From NCBI GenBank assembly GCA_963662895.1, contig OY759982.1, positions 1,426,001 to 1,490,000 of the forward strand: 64,000 nt of DNA, written 5' to 3'. Within the stretch, counting starts at the first letter, position 1. The number at the start of each line of letters is the position of its first letter. The notes beneath the pieces are model-generated. The model was given only the letters and a program-made list of their open reading frames with translations. It did not search any database and had not been told where the DNA came from. The DNA comes from GWE2-42-39 sp963662895 (GTDB lineage: Bacteria; Bacteroidota; Bacteroidia; Bacteroidales; Prolixibacteraceae). The translations under genes were made by a program, and so were the position numbers. Of the stretch, positions 26,848 through 35,498 are shown piece after piece.

Positions 26848-28242
26848 CTACCGGATTGTCCATTCTATCCCAAATCCCAGTCCCCACTGGTCAGAAGCAA
26901 GGCTTCCAAAATCACCTGCAAGATGAGTGGAAACACAGAGGGGATATTTCGAACTTTTCCAGCGAAATTCCAGGAGGGAATAACATTGTTCGCGCATGGA
27001 AGGATAGGGGCTTGCAAAGGTGCCGAAATTCCTTGACCAGGTAAGCAAAGCTTTCCATTCCAGTTGCTGGGAGAGGTATCCTTTAGCTCCTGTGTGAAAA
27101 GCAGAAATGCGGGTATTTTCAAAACCAGTTATTGTCCCTTCTTCATTTTTTACCACAGGGAAAAACAAGGGGATTCCGAGACTATAGCCGTGATAGGAGA
27201 ATCCTGTTTGATAGACCCCGTGATTAAAGTAATTGTCACAACCCCGTTTATGTTTGCCGGGGCCGGATATCCGGTGATAACTGCCGCTTTGATCTTTCGA
27301 ATAGATAAACTCCAGAAGGAGGGCATCAATAAGTGTATGAGTTTTCTTTTTCCGGAAAAATAATGTATACAGGTTATCCTGGGCATTATCCAGTTCCATT
27401 CCCGAATGGTCTTCAAAAGGATGACTGATACGAACCTGTAGCTGGAATTGTTCAAAGTCTTTTTCCACGGAAAACAGGTAAGCGCCAAGCTGGTTTCCTG
27501 CTACATTAATTTGATCGGTTTCCGGGAAGTCCGAATTACCGCTTTTCCCTAAAATATAGCGAAAATAATCTTTTAATCCATCCGGAAGTTTGGTCCCGTC
27601 GGCAAGCGTTCCTCCCCAGAAAACATAATGGTCCATTCCTGCTGTTAGGCGAAACGAATTTCCGGTTAGAAACTGTAGCTCAAGAGATTTATGATGAAGG
27701 TGGGGATGATAAACAATCCGGTTGTCATGGAGAAGTCCTTCGTCATATTCCGCTTTGAAACGAAGCCATTCATGCGCAAAAAGGAAAGGAACAAACCCGG
27801 AAGTAGACAGGCGGATCATTGGGTAAGGCCGGTAATCCAGAGAACGGACAATATTCCTGTTACCGGAGGAGAGGCCCCCTAAGATTTCCTTATCGGCAAA
27901 GGCTCCGGCTTTCAGGGATAAGGTTTTCCCGGAGATACCGGCATATGCCTGGATAATTTTTGCATCAAAGTCGTTTTCTGTAGCCAGCAAGGACAGATCA
28001 GCCCCATAGTTTAAAATTAGCTTTTCTGTCATGGGGAGGGAGCCAAAAAGTTTCCCTTCGGTGAGTTCCTGCCAGTTGGCTGAAGTTGAGTATTTCCCCA
28101 GCTGATTGTGTAAAAGCCAGAAAGGTAAATTATGACTACTGCCTACAAGCCCTGTAGACCGAAGATTTGCTTCCTGTATTTGGTTTTGTGCCAAAGAAAC
28201 AAAACCAGGAAACAGAAGGATAAGGATGAAAATATATTTCAT
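26848..28242 (-). CDS. Wzi-family capsule assembly outer-membrane protein, copy 2
   Basis: 464 residues. A signal peptide (MKYIFILILLFPGFVSLAQ) precedes a barrel-type protein with alternating hydrophobic strands and many aromatic strand ends, as in the Caps_assemb_Wzi family that helps anchor capsule at the surface. It is almost identical to the gene at 28288-29667. Differences are a few substitutions and a four-residue longer loop (SGSYHRISGPGKHKRG against SRISPGNHRRP). Gap between copies 45 bases. A recent tandem duplication inside one operon. Confidence 0.85.
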   Translation of the reverse strand: MKYIFILILLFPGFVSLAQNQIQEANLRSTGLVGSSHNLPFWLLHNQLGKYSTSANWQELTEGKLFGSLPMTEKLILNYGADLSLLATENDFDAKIIQAYAGISGKTLSLKAGAFADKEILGGLSSGNRNIVRSLDYRPYPMIRLSTSGFVPFLFAHEWLRFKAEYDEGLLHDNRIVYHPHLHHKSLELQFLTGNSFRLTAGMDHYVFWGGTLADGTKLPDGLKDYFRYILGKSGNSDFPETDQINVAGNQLGAYLFSVEKDFEQFQLQVRISHPFEDHSGMELDNAQDNLYTLFFRKKKTHTLIDALLLEFIYSKDQSGSYHRISGPGKHKRGCDNYFNHGVYQTGFSYHGYSLGIPLFFPVVKNEEGTITGFENTRISAFHTGAKGYLSQQLEWKALLTWSRNFGTFASPYPSMREQCYSLLEFRWKSSKYPLCVSTHLAGDFGSLASDQWGLGFGIEWTIR

Positions 28243-28287
28243 ATGAAAATTATTATTGTATTTTGAAAAAAATAGGATACTATTAGG

Positions 28288-29667
28288 CTATCGGATTATC
28301 CATTCCAATCCAATTCCTACTCCCCATTGGTCAGAAACAAGATTCCCAAAATCACCGGCAAGATGAGTGGAAACACAGAGGGGATATTTCGAACTCTCCC
28401 AGCGAAATTCCAGGAGGGAATAACATTGTTCACGCATGGAAGGATAAGGGCTTGAAGAGGTGCCGAAATTCCTTGACCAGGTAAGCAAAGCTTTCCATTC
28501 CAGTTGCTGGGAGAGGCATCCTTTAGCTCCTGTATGAAAAGCAGAAATGCGGGTGTTTTCAAAGCCAGTTATTGTCCCTTCTTCATTTTTTACCACAGGG
28601 AAAAACAAGGGGATTCCGAGACTATAGCCGTGATAGGAGAATCCTGTTTTATAAATTCCATGATTAAAGTAATTATCTGCTGGCCTTCTATGGTTTCCGG
28701 GTGATATCCGGCTTTGATCTTTCGAATAGATAAACTCCAGTAAGAGAGCATCAATAAGGGCATGATTTTTCTTTCTTTGGATGAATAACGTATACAGGTT
28801 ATCCTGTACATTGTTCAGTCTCATTCCCGATTTGTCTTCAAAAGGATGACTGATACGAACCTGTAGCCGGAATTGTTCGAAGTCTTTTTCCACGGAAAAC
28901 AGGTAAGCTCCAAGTTGGTTTCCTGCTACATTAATTTGATCGGTTTCCGGGAAGTCCGAATTACCGCTTCTTCCCAAAATATAGCGAAAATAATCTTTTA
29001 ATCCATCCGGAAGTTTGGTCCCGTCGGCAAGCGTCCCTCCCCAGAAAACATAATGGTCCATTCCTGCTGTTAAATGAAACGACTTTCCGGTTAGAAATTG
29101 TACCTCAAGAGATTTATGATGAAGATGGGGATGATAAACAATCCGGTTGTCATGGAGAAGTCCTTCGTCATATTCCGCCTTGAAACGAAGCCATTTCTGT
29201 GCAAAAAGGAAAGGAACAAACCCGGAAGTAGACAGGCGGATCATTGGGTAAGGCCGGTAATCCAGAGAACGGACAATATTGCCATTGCCGGAGGAGAGAC
29301 CTTCTAAGATTTCCTTATCGGCAAAGGCTCCGGCTTTCAGGGATAAGGTTTTCCCGGAGATACCGGCATATGCCTGGATAATTTTTGCATCAAAGTCGTT
29401 TTCAGTAGCCAGCAAGGACAGATCAGCTCCATAGTTTAAAATTAGCTTTTCTGTCATGGGGAAGGAGCCAAAAAGTTTTCCCTCGGTGAGTTCCTGCCAG
29501 TTGGCTGAAGTTGAGTATTTCCCCAGCTGATTGTGTAAAAGCCAGAAAGGTAAATTGTGCCCACTGCCTACAAGCCCTGTAGACCGAAGATTTGCTTCCT
29601 TTATTTGGTTTTGTGCCAAAGAAACAAAACCAGGAAACAGAAGGATAAGGATGAAAATATATTTCAT
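28288..29667 (-). CDS. Wzi-family capsule assembly outer-membrane protein, copy 1
   Basis: 459 residues from the ATG at 29667 (the TTG one codon earlier is unlikely). The signal peptide is identical to copy 2, followed by the same barrel: LRSTGLVGSGHNLPFWLLHN, YGADLSLLATEN and DHYVFWGGTLADG. It is expected in the outer membrane, holding exported polysaccharide on the cell. Substitutions relative to copy 2 are spread through the gene and the frame is intact, so both copies look functional. Confidence 0.85.
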   Translation of the reverse strand: MKYIFILILLFPGFVSLAQNQIKEANLRSTGLVGSGHNLPFWLLHNQLGKYSTSANWQELTEGKLFGSFPMTEKLILNYGADLSLLATENDFDAKIIQAYAGISGKTLSLKAGAFADKEILEGLSSGNGNIVRSLDYRPYPMIRLSTSGFVPFLFAQKWLRFKAEYDEGLLHDNRIVYHPHLHHKSLEVQFLTGKSFHLTAGMDHYVFWGGTLADGTKLPDGLKDYFRYILGRSGNSDFPETDQINVAGNQLGAYLFSVEKDFEQFRLQVRISHPFEDKSGMRLNNVQDNLYTLFIQRKKNHALIDALLLEFIYSKDQSRISPGNHRRPADNYFNHGIYKTGFSYHGYSLGIPLFFPVVKNEEGTITGFENTRISAFHTGAKGCLSQQLEWKALLTWSRNFGTSSSPYPSMREQCYSLLEFRWESSKYPLCVSTHLAGDFGNLVSDQWGVGIGLEWIIR

Positions 29668-29724
29668 CAATTATTTTTTCTAGAAGATAGCTGTTTTTTT
29701 TGACTTCAAAACAATAAATCCGGG

Positions 29725-30456
29725 TTAAATTCCTTCAATCAGGATATCTGCCAGTTTTAACCATAATAAAGCAAGAACAATGGCTATCATATAAATACCG
29801 GTATGGCCCAAGCGGGCAAACGGTTTCTTTTTCCATATAGCATATTGTGTATAAACAATTGTTCCGGACAGGCTGCCGGACAGGGCAAAGGCAATAACGG
29901 AAAAGTCATATTCTTTTATGACAAGAAAAAAGATGCTGAAAATAAAAGCATTGATGAATCCGGATATTAAAAAATATTGCTGGTGTAGTTTGGTAAAGTG
30001 ATGATAAAAATGGATGAATCCGCCAACAGCCAGTATTTGTATGCTTATGTTTATCCAGGGGGATAAAGCAAATTTTTCAGCAGATGGGCCTGTCCGGCTC
30101 ATTAATACAATGAATACTGCTGCAATAAGTTTGGAAAAGACACGCAGGTATCGGTAATGGATACGGCAATCGAAGATTACCCCTGTGAAGAGCAGGATAA
30201 CCATCGCAGAGATGAGTGCATGTAATCCGGGGAAATGCCCCTGGCGGACACAAAAGATAGAAGCCAGGATAATCCCAATAAAAACAGCAATGCCTCCAAG
30301 TGTTAGTTGTGGTATTTTTTTGTGTCGATTGTTATTGGGATAATCGAAGTTTTTTTCCAGTCCTACCTGAGTAATCGAAGGTTGTACCATGAGCACCAGC
30401 AAAAAGGAGATACAAAAAGAAAGTATGGGCCACAACCAGGAGGGAATAATACTCAT
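29725..30456 (-). CDS. PNPT (MraY/WecA)-like membrane protein lacking catalytic residues
   Basis: 243 residues, about eight membrane helices. PQLTLGGIAVFIG corresponds to the conserved P-RxGG-ai region of polyprenyl-phosphate sugar-phosphate transferases, and FARLGHTGIYMI corresponds to their GDTGS segment. The Asp of GDTG is His, the Asp pair of GLIDD reads IFD, and the NxxDGxDGL motif is absent (HFYHHFTKLH at that place). Active family members are about 320-360 residues. It is therefore a shortened, probably inactive relative, or a protein with a new role. Same strand as, and 57 bases upstream of, the wzi pair. Confidence 0.6.
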   Translation of the reverse strand: MSIIPSWLWPILSFCISFLLVLMVQPSITQVGLEKNFDYPNNNRHKKIPQLTLGGIAVFIGIILASIFCVRQGHFPGLHALISAMVILLFTGVIFDCRIHYRYLRVFSKLIAAVFIVLMSRTGPSAEKFALSPWINISIQILAVGGFIHFYHHFTKLHQQYFLISGFINAFIFSIFFLVIKEYDFSVIAFALSGSLSGTIVYTQYAIWKKKPFARLGHTGIYMIAIVLALLWLKLADILIEGI

Positions 30457-30567
30457 TCGAAGAGAACTACTTAGTTAATATACATTTATTTCTTATTTCT
30501 ACACGTTCTTATGCCTGCCTGGTAAGCAGAAAAGCAATCCAGGGGAATTGAGATGATCTGTCTGTAT

Positions 30568-30857
30568 TTATAAAAATTCGTGGATGATTTGCGGCTCATA
30601 ATGTGTTCCGGTACGCACTAACCAAATTTCGCTTTCTTCTTCATTAATATCCCATATCAAAAGCCAATCTGGTTTAATATGGCATTCCCAACTGTCCTTG
30701 TATTTCCCGGATAATTTGTGTGAACAGAATTTTCTGGCACTTGTCCGTTTATGGTTAATTTTCTGATTACAGCCTTCAACAAATTCAGGTCATATCCCCT
30801 TTTGCAAATAATGTTGTAATCTTTCCTAAATCTTCCGGTAAAACGGATTTTGTACAT
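30568..30857 (-). pseudogene. YafQ/RelE-type toxin with a one-base frameshift
   Basis: The open frame MYKIRFTGRFRKDYN stops early. After about 43 codons the family's sequence continues in another frame: KFCSHKLSGKYKDSWECH, KPDWLLIWDI, then RTGTH and IIHEFL to a stop at 30568. One missing A in a short A-run near 30730 explains the break. KLSG.Y, EC.I.PDWLLIW and RTGTH are the YafQ hallmarks. The antitoxin upstream appears intact, so the toxin was probably lost after the pair was established. Confidence 0.8.
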
Positions 30858-30860
30858 CTG

Positions 30861-31070
30861 TCAACTATTTAACTGGTTGAACAGATCTTCAACACTATCA
30901 GCTTTGCCTCCCAGCCGTTGTTTGGCATCATTAAGGGCTTTTATTGTTTCTTTATTCGGAACGTTTTCAAGTTCAATGTCTTTGCCGGTTTTTGCCATTT
31001 CCTTCAGTAAACCAATTATGTATTTTCCCCGGTTTGTCGTGTTATGAATCTTTACAGTTATTATTGCCAT
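30861..31070 (-). CDS. Antitoxin of the YafQ-type pair
   Basis: 69 residues from the ATG at 31070 (MAIITVKIHNTTNRGKYII); an upstream TTG at 31085 is not needed. A short N-terminal strand and helix are followed by an acidic C-terminus ending SVEDLFNQLNS, as in type II antitoxins that cover a RelE-fold toxin. It ends three bases before the toxin start, the normal antitoxin-toxin order. Its toxin is frameshifted. Cytoplasmic, presumably autoregulatory. Confidence 0.75.
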   Translation of the reverse strand: MAIITVKIHNTTNRGKYIIGLLKEMAKTGKDIELENVPNKETIKALNDAKQRLGGKADSVEDLFNQLNS

Positions 31071-31329
31071 AATGTTTTTTTTCAATTGTTTATGAATTTA
31101 CATTAAATTGCGGTTCATTGTAGAGATATTTTTTGTTTTGGTTGAACGGGTATCTATTATTACAGTTGCCATTTTTCTCCTATTTTATTATTTTACAAAG
31201 ATACATATTTGATGGGAGCCTGTAATTCTTATGGCATCTTATTAAAAGATGTTGTCTATTTCCAATGAGCGTTTATTATCCTGTAATAAAGGATCTTTGT
31301 GTTTAATAATTGTTTTTTTCGTGTAATTG

Positions 31330-31344
31330 GTGTAATTCGTGGAC
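31330..31344. repeat. Inverted repeat left of GxxExxY gene 1
   Basis: GTGTAATTCGTGGAC, complementary at 14 of 15 positions to 31739-31753. A further GTGTAATTGGTGTAATT lies just outside. The rest of 31086-31362 is non-coding. Confidence 0.7.
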
Positions 31345-31362
31345 GATTAATAGTTTCATGGA

Positions 31363-31725
31363 TTAAAGTACAATTCTTTTGTATCTCAGGCTTTGTTCAC
31401 CGAAGTTTACGATAATCCCTAATTGGTACCCAGTAGCCTTGAGGTAATTTAATACCTGGGAAACGTGAATGCCGGCAATGGAATCCACTGCCTTTAGTTC
31501 AAGAATTATTTTATCATAGCAAATAAAATCAGCTTGGTACTTTTTTGAAAGGAGTTGGTTTTTATACCGGATATTCAGTTGTTGCTCCCGATAAAAAGGT
31601 ATCGACAGGTTTGTAAATTCTATTTTTAATGCTTCCTGGTAAACTGCTTCAAGAAATCCACATCCTAACGTTTTGTGTACTTCCATGCAGGCACCTATAA
31701 TGTGGTATGATTCGTCTTTATAAAG
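31363..31725 (-). CDS. GxxExxY family protein, copy 1
   Basis: 120 residues from the in-frame ATG at 31725 (MLYKDESYHIIGACMEVHKT). Starting at 31785 would run through repeat sequence. The signature GACMEVHKTLGCGFLEAVY contains the GxxExxY motif of a small family related to PD-(D/E)XK nucleases; QADFICYDKIILELKAV gives the D...ExK arrangement. No biochemical role is established as far as I know. The gene is framed by inverted 'ccacgaattac' repeats and its sister at 50698 has the same framing. Confidence 0.85.
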   Translation of the reverse strand, partial: LYKDESYHIIGACMEVHKTLGCGFLEAVYQEALKIEFTNLSIPFYREQQLNIRYKNQLLSKKYQADFICYDKIILELKAVDSIAGIHVSQVLNYLKATGYQLGIIVNFGEQSLRYKRIVL

Positions 31726-31738
31726 CATTAGATATTTT

Positions 31739-31773
31739 GTCCACGAATTACTCGAATTTTTACGAATTTTTAT
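31739..31773. repeat. Inverted repeat right of GxxExxY gene 1
   Basis: GTCCACGAATTACTC followed by GAATTTTTACGAATTTTTA. It is the inverted partner of 31330-31344. Confidence 0.7.
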
Positions 31774-31914
31774 AATTGTTTTCAACTGGGGCAGGGGAGA
31801 AAAATTTTTCGATTGAGAGCTGCGATTTACTGAGTCCCGAAACCTCGTGGATAATCCAGTTGATACCCCGTAAAACTTATTTATTTTATCCTTTGCGTTT
31901 AATCCGGCTGTTGT

Positions 31915-32700
31915 TTACTGAACACTGCGACTGTCAACTGTGACTAATTTCATTCTATACCATAACAATCCTACATATTCGTGGATGGCTCTTTTCATCC
32001 GTTCTATGTTTTTAGAGGAGGGAAACCAATAGGTAAATGCCTTTTTTCCGTGTCCTTTTACCCAGAAGTCGGTCGGGGCAGCAAGGGGCTTTAATCCTGC
32101 TTTATGAAATAAATACATGGCTCGGGGCATATGGTTGGCACTGGTTACCAGTATCAGGTTCGTTGAATCTCCGAATAGCTGTTTATAACTAAGCGCTTCT
32201 TCCCAAGTATTCGTTGGTTTTTCCTGCCATTTAATATTGGTGGAATCTACCCCTAATGCAATTGCTGCACGAGCTGCAATTATTGCCTGTGGTGTTCTGT
32301 TATTTATTGAGTAACCTGATGTGATAAGAATACTTTGAGGTAGTAGCCGATGAATACGAATTCCTTCTGCCAGACGAGCTAATGCTCCTTCAGATAACTG
32401 GCTATTGGGCGGGAGTTTTTTGTTCTCTACATGTCCTCCTCCCAAAACCAAAATGTGAATTGCCTGGTGATTGTTCGGTAATTCGTTGATCGTAAAAACA
32501 GGATATTGCTGTTCCAGCTTGTTCATCAGCATGACCGGAATAAAAGGGGTAGATATAATCAATAACCAGAGGACTGCAAGCAGCCAAACAATATGGGCAA
32601 TGCCTTTTTTCTTAACGAGATATAAAATAAGCCCTGCTAGTAGTAAGAACCATAAAAAGGGGAGAGGCATAATGAGCTTGGACAAGATGATACGTATCAT
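31915..32700 (-). CDS. YdcF/ElyC-family DUF218 membrane protein
   Basis: 261 residues. Two N-terminal membrane helices (about 10-28 and 34-55) precede a DUF218 domain: IHILVLGGGHVENKKLPPNS, SEGALARLAEGIRIHR, ITSGY, NTWEEALSYKQL and LVTSANHMPRAMYLFHKAG. ElyC/SanA/YdcF proteins are linked to envelope and polyprenyl-carrier homeostasis; the mechanism is open. It lies 53 bases after the WecG-like gene in the same direction, at the promoter-distal end of locus 2. Confidence 0.85.
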   Translation of the reverse strand: MIRIILSKLIMPLPFLWFLLLAGLILYLVKKKGIAHIVWLLAVLWLLIISTPFIPVMLMNKLEQQYPVFTINELPNNHQAIHILVLGGGHVENKKLPPNSQLSEGALARLAEGIRIHRLLPQSILITSGYSINNRTPQAIIAARAAIALGVDSTNIKWQEKPTNTWEEALSYKQLFGDSTNLILVTSANHMPRAMYLFHKAGLKPLAAPTDFWVKGHGKKAFTYWFPSSKNIERMKRAIHEYVGLLWYRMKLVTVDSRSVQ

Positions 32701-32753
32701 TGTTTTTTTCGGGTTATACTAAAATACGAATTTCAACTCTTTGATTTAATCGT

Positions 32754-33464
32754 TTAAATACGATTAGTTAAAAGGTAAATCGCAAATTTTATTAAATGAA
32801 TTTGCCGTTTTATTCTGGTGGGTTGTTTTACCAGACGATAAGCCCATTCCAGATTATTTTTGACCCACCAGTTAGGAGCTCGAATTACATTACCCACATA
32901 TACATCAAAGCTTCCGCCTAGTCCCTGGTAAATGGCCTGATGCTTTTGTTGCATTTCCTGCATCAAAAGCTCCTGTTTCGGTGAACCCATCGCTACAAAG
33001 ACGATATCTGGCTCTCGACGTACAATGTCTTCTATTAATTGCACTTTTTCATCATCGGACTGGATATAGCCGTTTCGAAAACCGACGATGTTGATACCCG
33101 GGAAATCTGTTTTTAATCGATGAACGGTTTGTTGGATAATCTCCTCTTTCCCTCCAACCATGTAAAACTTATGTGTTTTGTAAAAATGTCCGGTTATATC
33201 AAGCCATAGTTCGCAACCTGGTATTTTTATGGAGTTTTTTAGGCCTCTTTTTTTGAGAGCCCATACAGCACCTATACCATCTGGATAACCGATATTTTTG
33301 TTTATGATTTTTCTTGTTTGTTCATTCGCATTTAATATTTTTTCAGCATTTATTGCAATCAGTATTCTTTTTCTATGTTTTATAAATGATAACAGAGCAT
33401 TTCTGCTAGGAAAAGAAAAGATATTAATATTGTTTATTGAGGTAGTTTTTATTTTCAAAGCCAA
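32754..33464 (-). CDS. WecG/TagA/CpsF-family glycosyltransferase (GT26)
   Basis: 236 residues with the GT26 signature: YPDGIGAVWALKKRG near residue 60, FYMVGGKEEI, and FVAMGSPKQELLMQ. The family adds ManNAc, ManNAcA or related sugars to a lipid-linked acceptor. wecB and wecC in the same locus make UDP-ManNAcA, a fitting donor (inference). The start appears to be TTG at 33464 because no ATG is available before the first conserved strand. A peripheral inner-membrane protein. Confidence 0.88.
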   Translation of the reverse strand: MALKIKTTSINNINIFSFPSRNALLSFIKHRKRILIAINAEKILNANEQTRKIINKNIGYPDGIGAVWALKKRGLKNSIKIPGCELWLDITGHFYKTHKFYMVGGKEEIIQQTVHRLKTDFPGINIVGFRNGYIQSDDEKVQLIEDIVRREPDIVFVAMGSPKQELLMQEMQQKHQAIYQGLGGSFDVYVGNVIRAPNWWVKNNLEWAYRLVKQPTRIKRQIHLIKFAIYLLTNRI

Positions 33465-33507
33465 ATATGTTTAATTTTTGAAAAATCCTAAATTTTTTAA
33501 TATTAGT

Positions 33508-34017
33508 CTATTGTCTTTTTTTTATTAGTCTGGCCGGTACGCCGCCATAAACGCAGTAAGGTTCACAGTCTTTTGTTACAACAGCTCCTGCACTTATAAC
33601 ACATCCATCTCCAATAGTAACTCCACCTAAAACTATTGCATTTGTTCCAATCCAAACATCTGATCCGATTTTTATTTCGCTAATAGTTTCTCCTTGATCT
33701 TTTATTAATCTTTTGGAGTCAATAAAGTTGTGATTAATACCAATAATAGATACTCCTGGAGCTATTAATACATTGTCTCCAATTCGGACATGGCGTAACT
33801 TTACGTTTTCGTTTATTTCACATCCATTTCCAATAGTAACGTTTTTGCCACTTCCCAAATAAACATTTTTTTGAATTTTGCAATGGGTCCCGATGTCAGC
33901 AAACTTATTGATAATGAAAAGTCTGATTTTCAGGAATAGTCTGCCAAGAGGGAAATAAGAAGAAGGCAATTTTATGATAATTAAATAGTATAGAAATGAA
34001 AATAATTTTGATTTCAT
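33508..34017 (-). CDS. Left-handed beta-helix acyltransferase (hexapeptide repeat)
   Basis: 169 residues. An N-terminal helical segment precedes repeated [LIV]-G-x4 units: VTIGNGCEINENVKL, RIGDNVLIAPGVSIIG, INHNF, VWIGTNAIVLGGVTIGDGC and VISAGAVVTKDC. This is the WcaF/Maa-type O-acetyltransferase fold ending YGGVPARLIKKR. It probably acetylates a sugar of the repeat unit or precursor. It starts 13 bases after the flippase stop. It is also the only candidate here for the missing N-acetyltransferase of the legionaminate pathway, but its position among assembly genes favours O-acetylation. Confidence 0.8.
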   Translation of the reverse strand: MKSKLFSFLYYLIIIKLPSSYFPLGRLFLKIRLFIINKFADIGTHCKIQKNVYLGSGKNVTIGNGCEINENVKLRHVRIGDNVLIAPGVSIIGINHNFIDSKRLIKDQGETISEIKIGSDVWIGTNAIVLGGVTIGDGCVISAGAVVTKDCEPYCVYGGVPARLIKKRQ

Positions 34018-34029
34018 TATTTTTCGTGT

Positions 34030-35475
34030 CTAGAAGTTTACAAAATTATTATCTTTTAAGATTTTGTTAGATTTATCTATTAATAGGACAATTTTTTTTC
34101 TTTTAATTAGGAAATATATAGTTAGTGCAAAAATTGGGGAAATGATATTTTCTTTAAATATGTATGATGCTAGTAACGTTAGTATTACGATCATTTTCGG
34201 TAGGTTAAAAATGATCTTCATTATTTGAACGAATGTTGATTTTATTTGTAATATCTTATTTGAATGATTTATTACAAAATAAGTGTAAATAGTCACACCT
34301 ATTAAGACTCCAAGGGATATTGAATGAAAACTCAGTTTTAAATTTGCTATTGATATACCCAATACAATAACACCTACTATGCCGTATAATGCATAAATTA
34401 TTAGTACTTTTTCTTGCTTCCTGGCGATTAGATATTGTAAATAACCTGATGTATTATTTAAAACTAGTTGTGCTGCAAGTAATATTTTATAGGTTGCTAT
34501 AATTAGAGAATATTTTGTAGTGTATAATGATATTATAGGTATTAAAAACAATGTAGAGAGTCCTATCAGATCAACCGCCAATATGTATAGGTCCCTGATT
34601 TTATTAATTAAGATGAACGAATTTTTTTCATCTAAGTTCGCAAATTGATTAAGAATCTTGGGGTAAAGAATAAACATTATTGAGGAAGTAATCATTACAA
34701 TAGCATTGCTGAGAGTGTTGGAAAAGGAATAGTATCCTAATTCTGAGGATAGATAGAAAATACTTACAATTGTTGTAGCAGCAATTGTAATAAAATTAAA
34801 ACTGAAATTATATAACATAAGATGAAAACCTCTTATTAAGAGATTTCGAGCGATTGTCTTATTATATATAAATTTTAAAGGAAGAGGTGGTTTATTGATC
34901 ATGATCATTAATACTGCTATATTTGAAATGATAAGTATAAATAAGACATTGCTTATACTTAATTTATTTCTCAATAGCAGTATAAAGAAGAAAATTGATA
35001 GTTGAGGAATTATTTGTTGAATGTTTATTTTATTGAATTTACCAAAAACTCTATATAGTGAGACAAAAAGTAAATTTGTATTAATAGTTACTCCAATTAT
35101 GTATACTTTTAATGCAATTGCACTATAGTTATATTTTATGAATAGTGATGGGTATACCAGGTAGGCTATAATACACAGAATCCCAATAATGAGTATAAGG
35201 AATATGTTTAAACCTAGCGCAACACTCCAAATCTTATTGATTAATAAATTCCTTCTTTTGTGCACAGATAGCAACGTGTTCAAGGATGCATTTAGGCCGA
35301 CATTTGTGTATGAATAATATGATAATAGCAATAGTATGAAACTATATATGCCGAAATTGTCTGGAGATAGATAATGAAGAAGAAGTAATGAATTTATAAA
35401 CTGAATAAAGTATGTTAAGTATCTTATGCTTAAGTATCTTACGATAGTTGAGCTAAAAATCGTTTTGACCTTCAT
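34030..35475 (-). CDS. wzx: Wzx-type O-unit flippase
   Basis: 481 residues from the ATG at 35475 (MKVKTIFSSTIVRYLSIRYL); a GTG seven codons upstream (35496) is also possible. About 12-14 membrane helices, with LLLLHYLSPDNFGIYSFILLL near the N-terminus, as in MOP-superfamily polysaccharide flippases. Very AT-rich, like wzy and the next gene, unlike flanking housekeeping DNA. It carries lipid-linked repeat units of locus 2 to the periplasm. Confidence 0.85.
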   Translation of the reverse strand: MKVKTIFSSTIVRYLSIRYLTYFIQFINSLLLLHYLSPDNFGIYSFILLLLSYYSYTNVGLNASLNTLLSVHKRRNLLINKIWSVALGLNIFLILIIGILCIIAYLVYPSLFIKYNYSAIALKVYIIGVTINTNLLFVSLYRVFGKFNKINIQQIIPQLSIFFFILLLRNKLSISNVLFILIISNIAVLMIMINKPPLPLKFIYNKTIARNLLIRGFHLMLYNFSFNFITIAATTIVSIFYLSSELGYYSFSNTLSNAIVMITSSIMFILYPKILNQFANLDEKNSFILINKIRDLYILAVDLIGLSTLFLIPIISLYTTKYSLIIATYKILLAAQLVLNNTSGYLQYLIARKQEKVLIIYALYGIVGVIVLGISIANLKLSFHSISLGVLIGVTIYTYFVINHSNKILQIKSTFVQIMKIIFNLPKMIVILTLLASYIFKENIISPIFALTIYFLIKRKKIVLLIDKSNKILKDNNFVNF

Positions 35476-35498
35476 ACCTATTGACGCTCTGCTCACGC

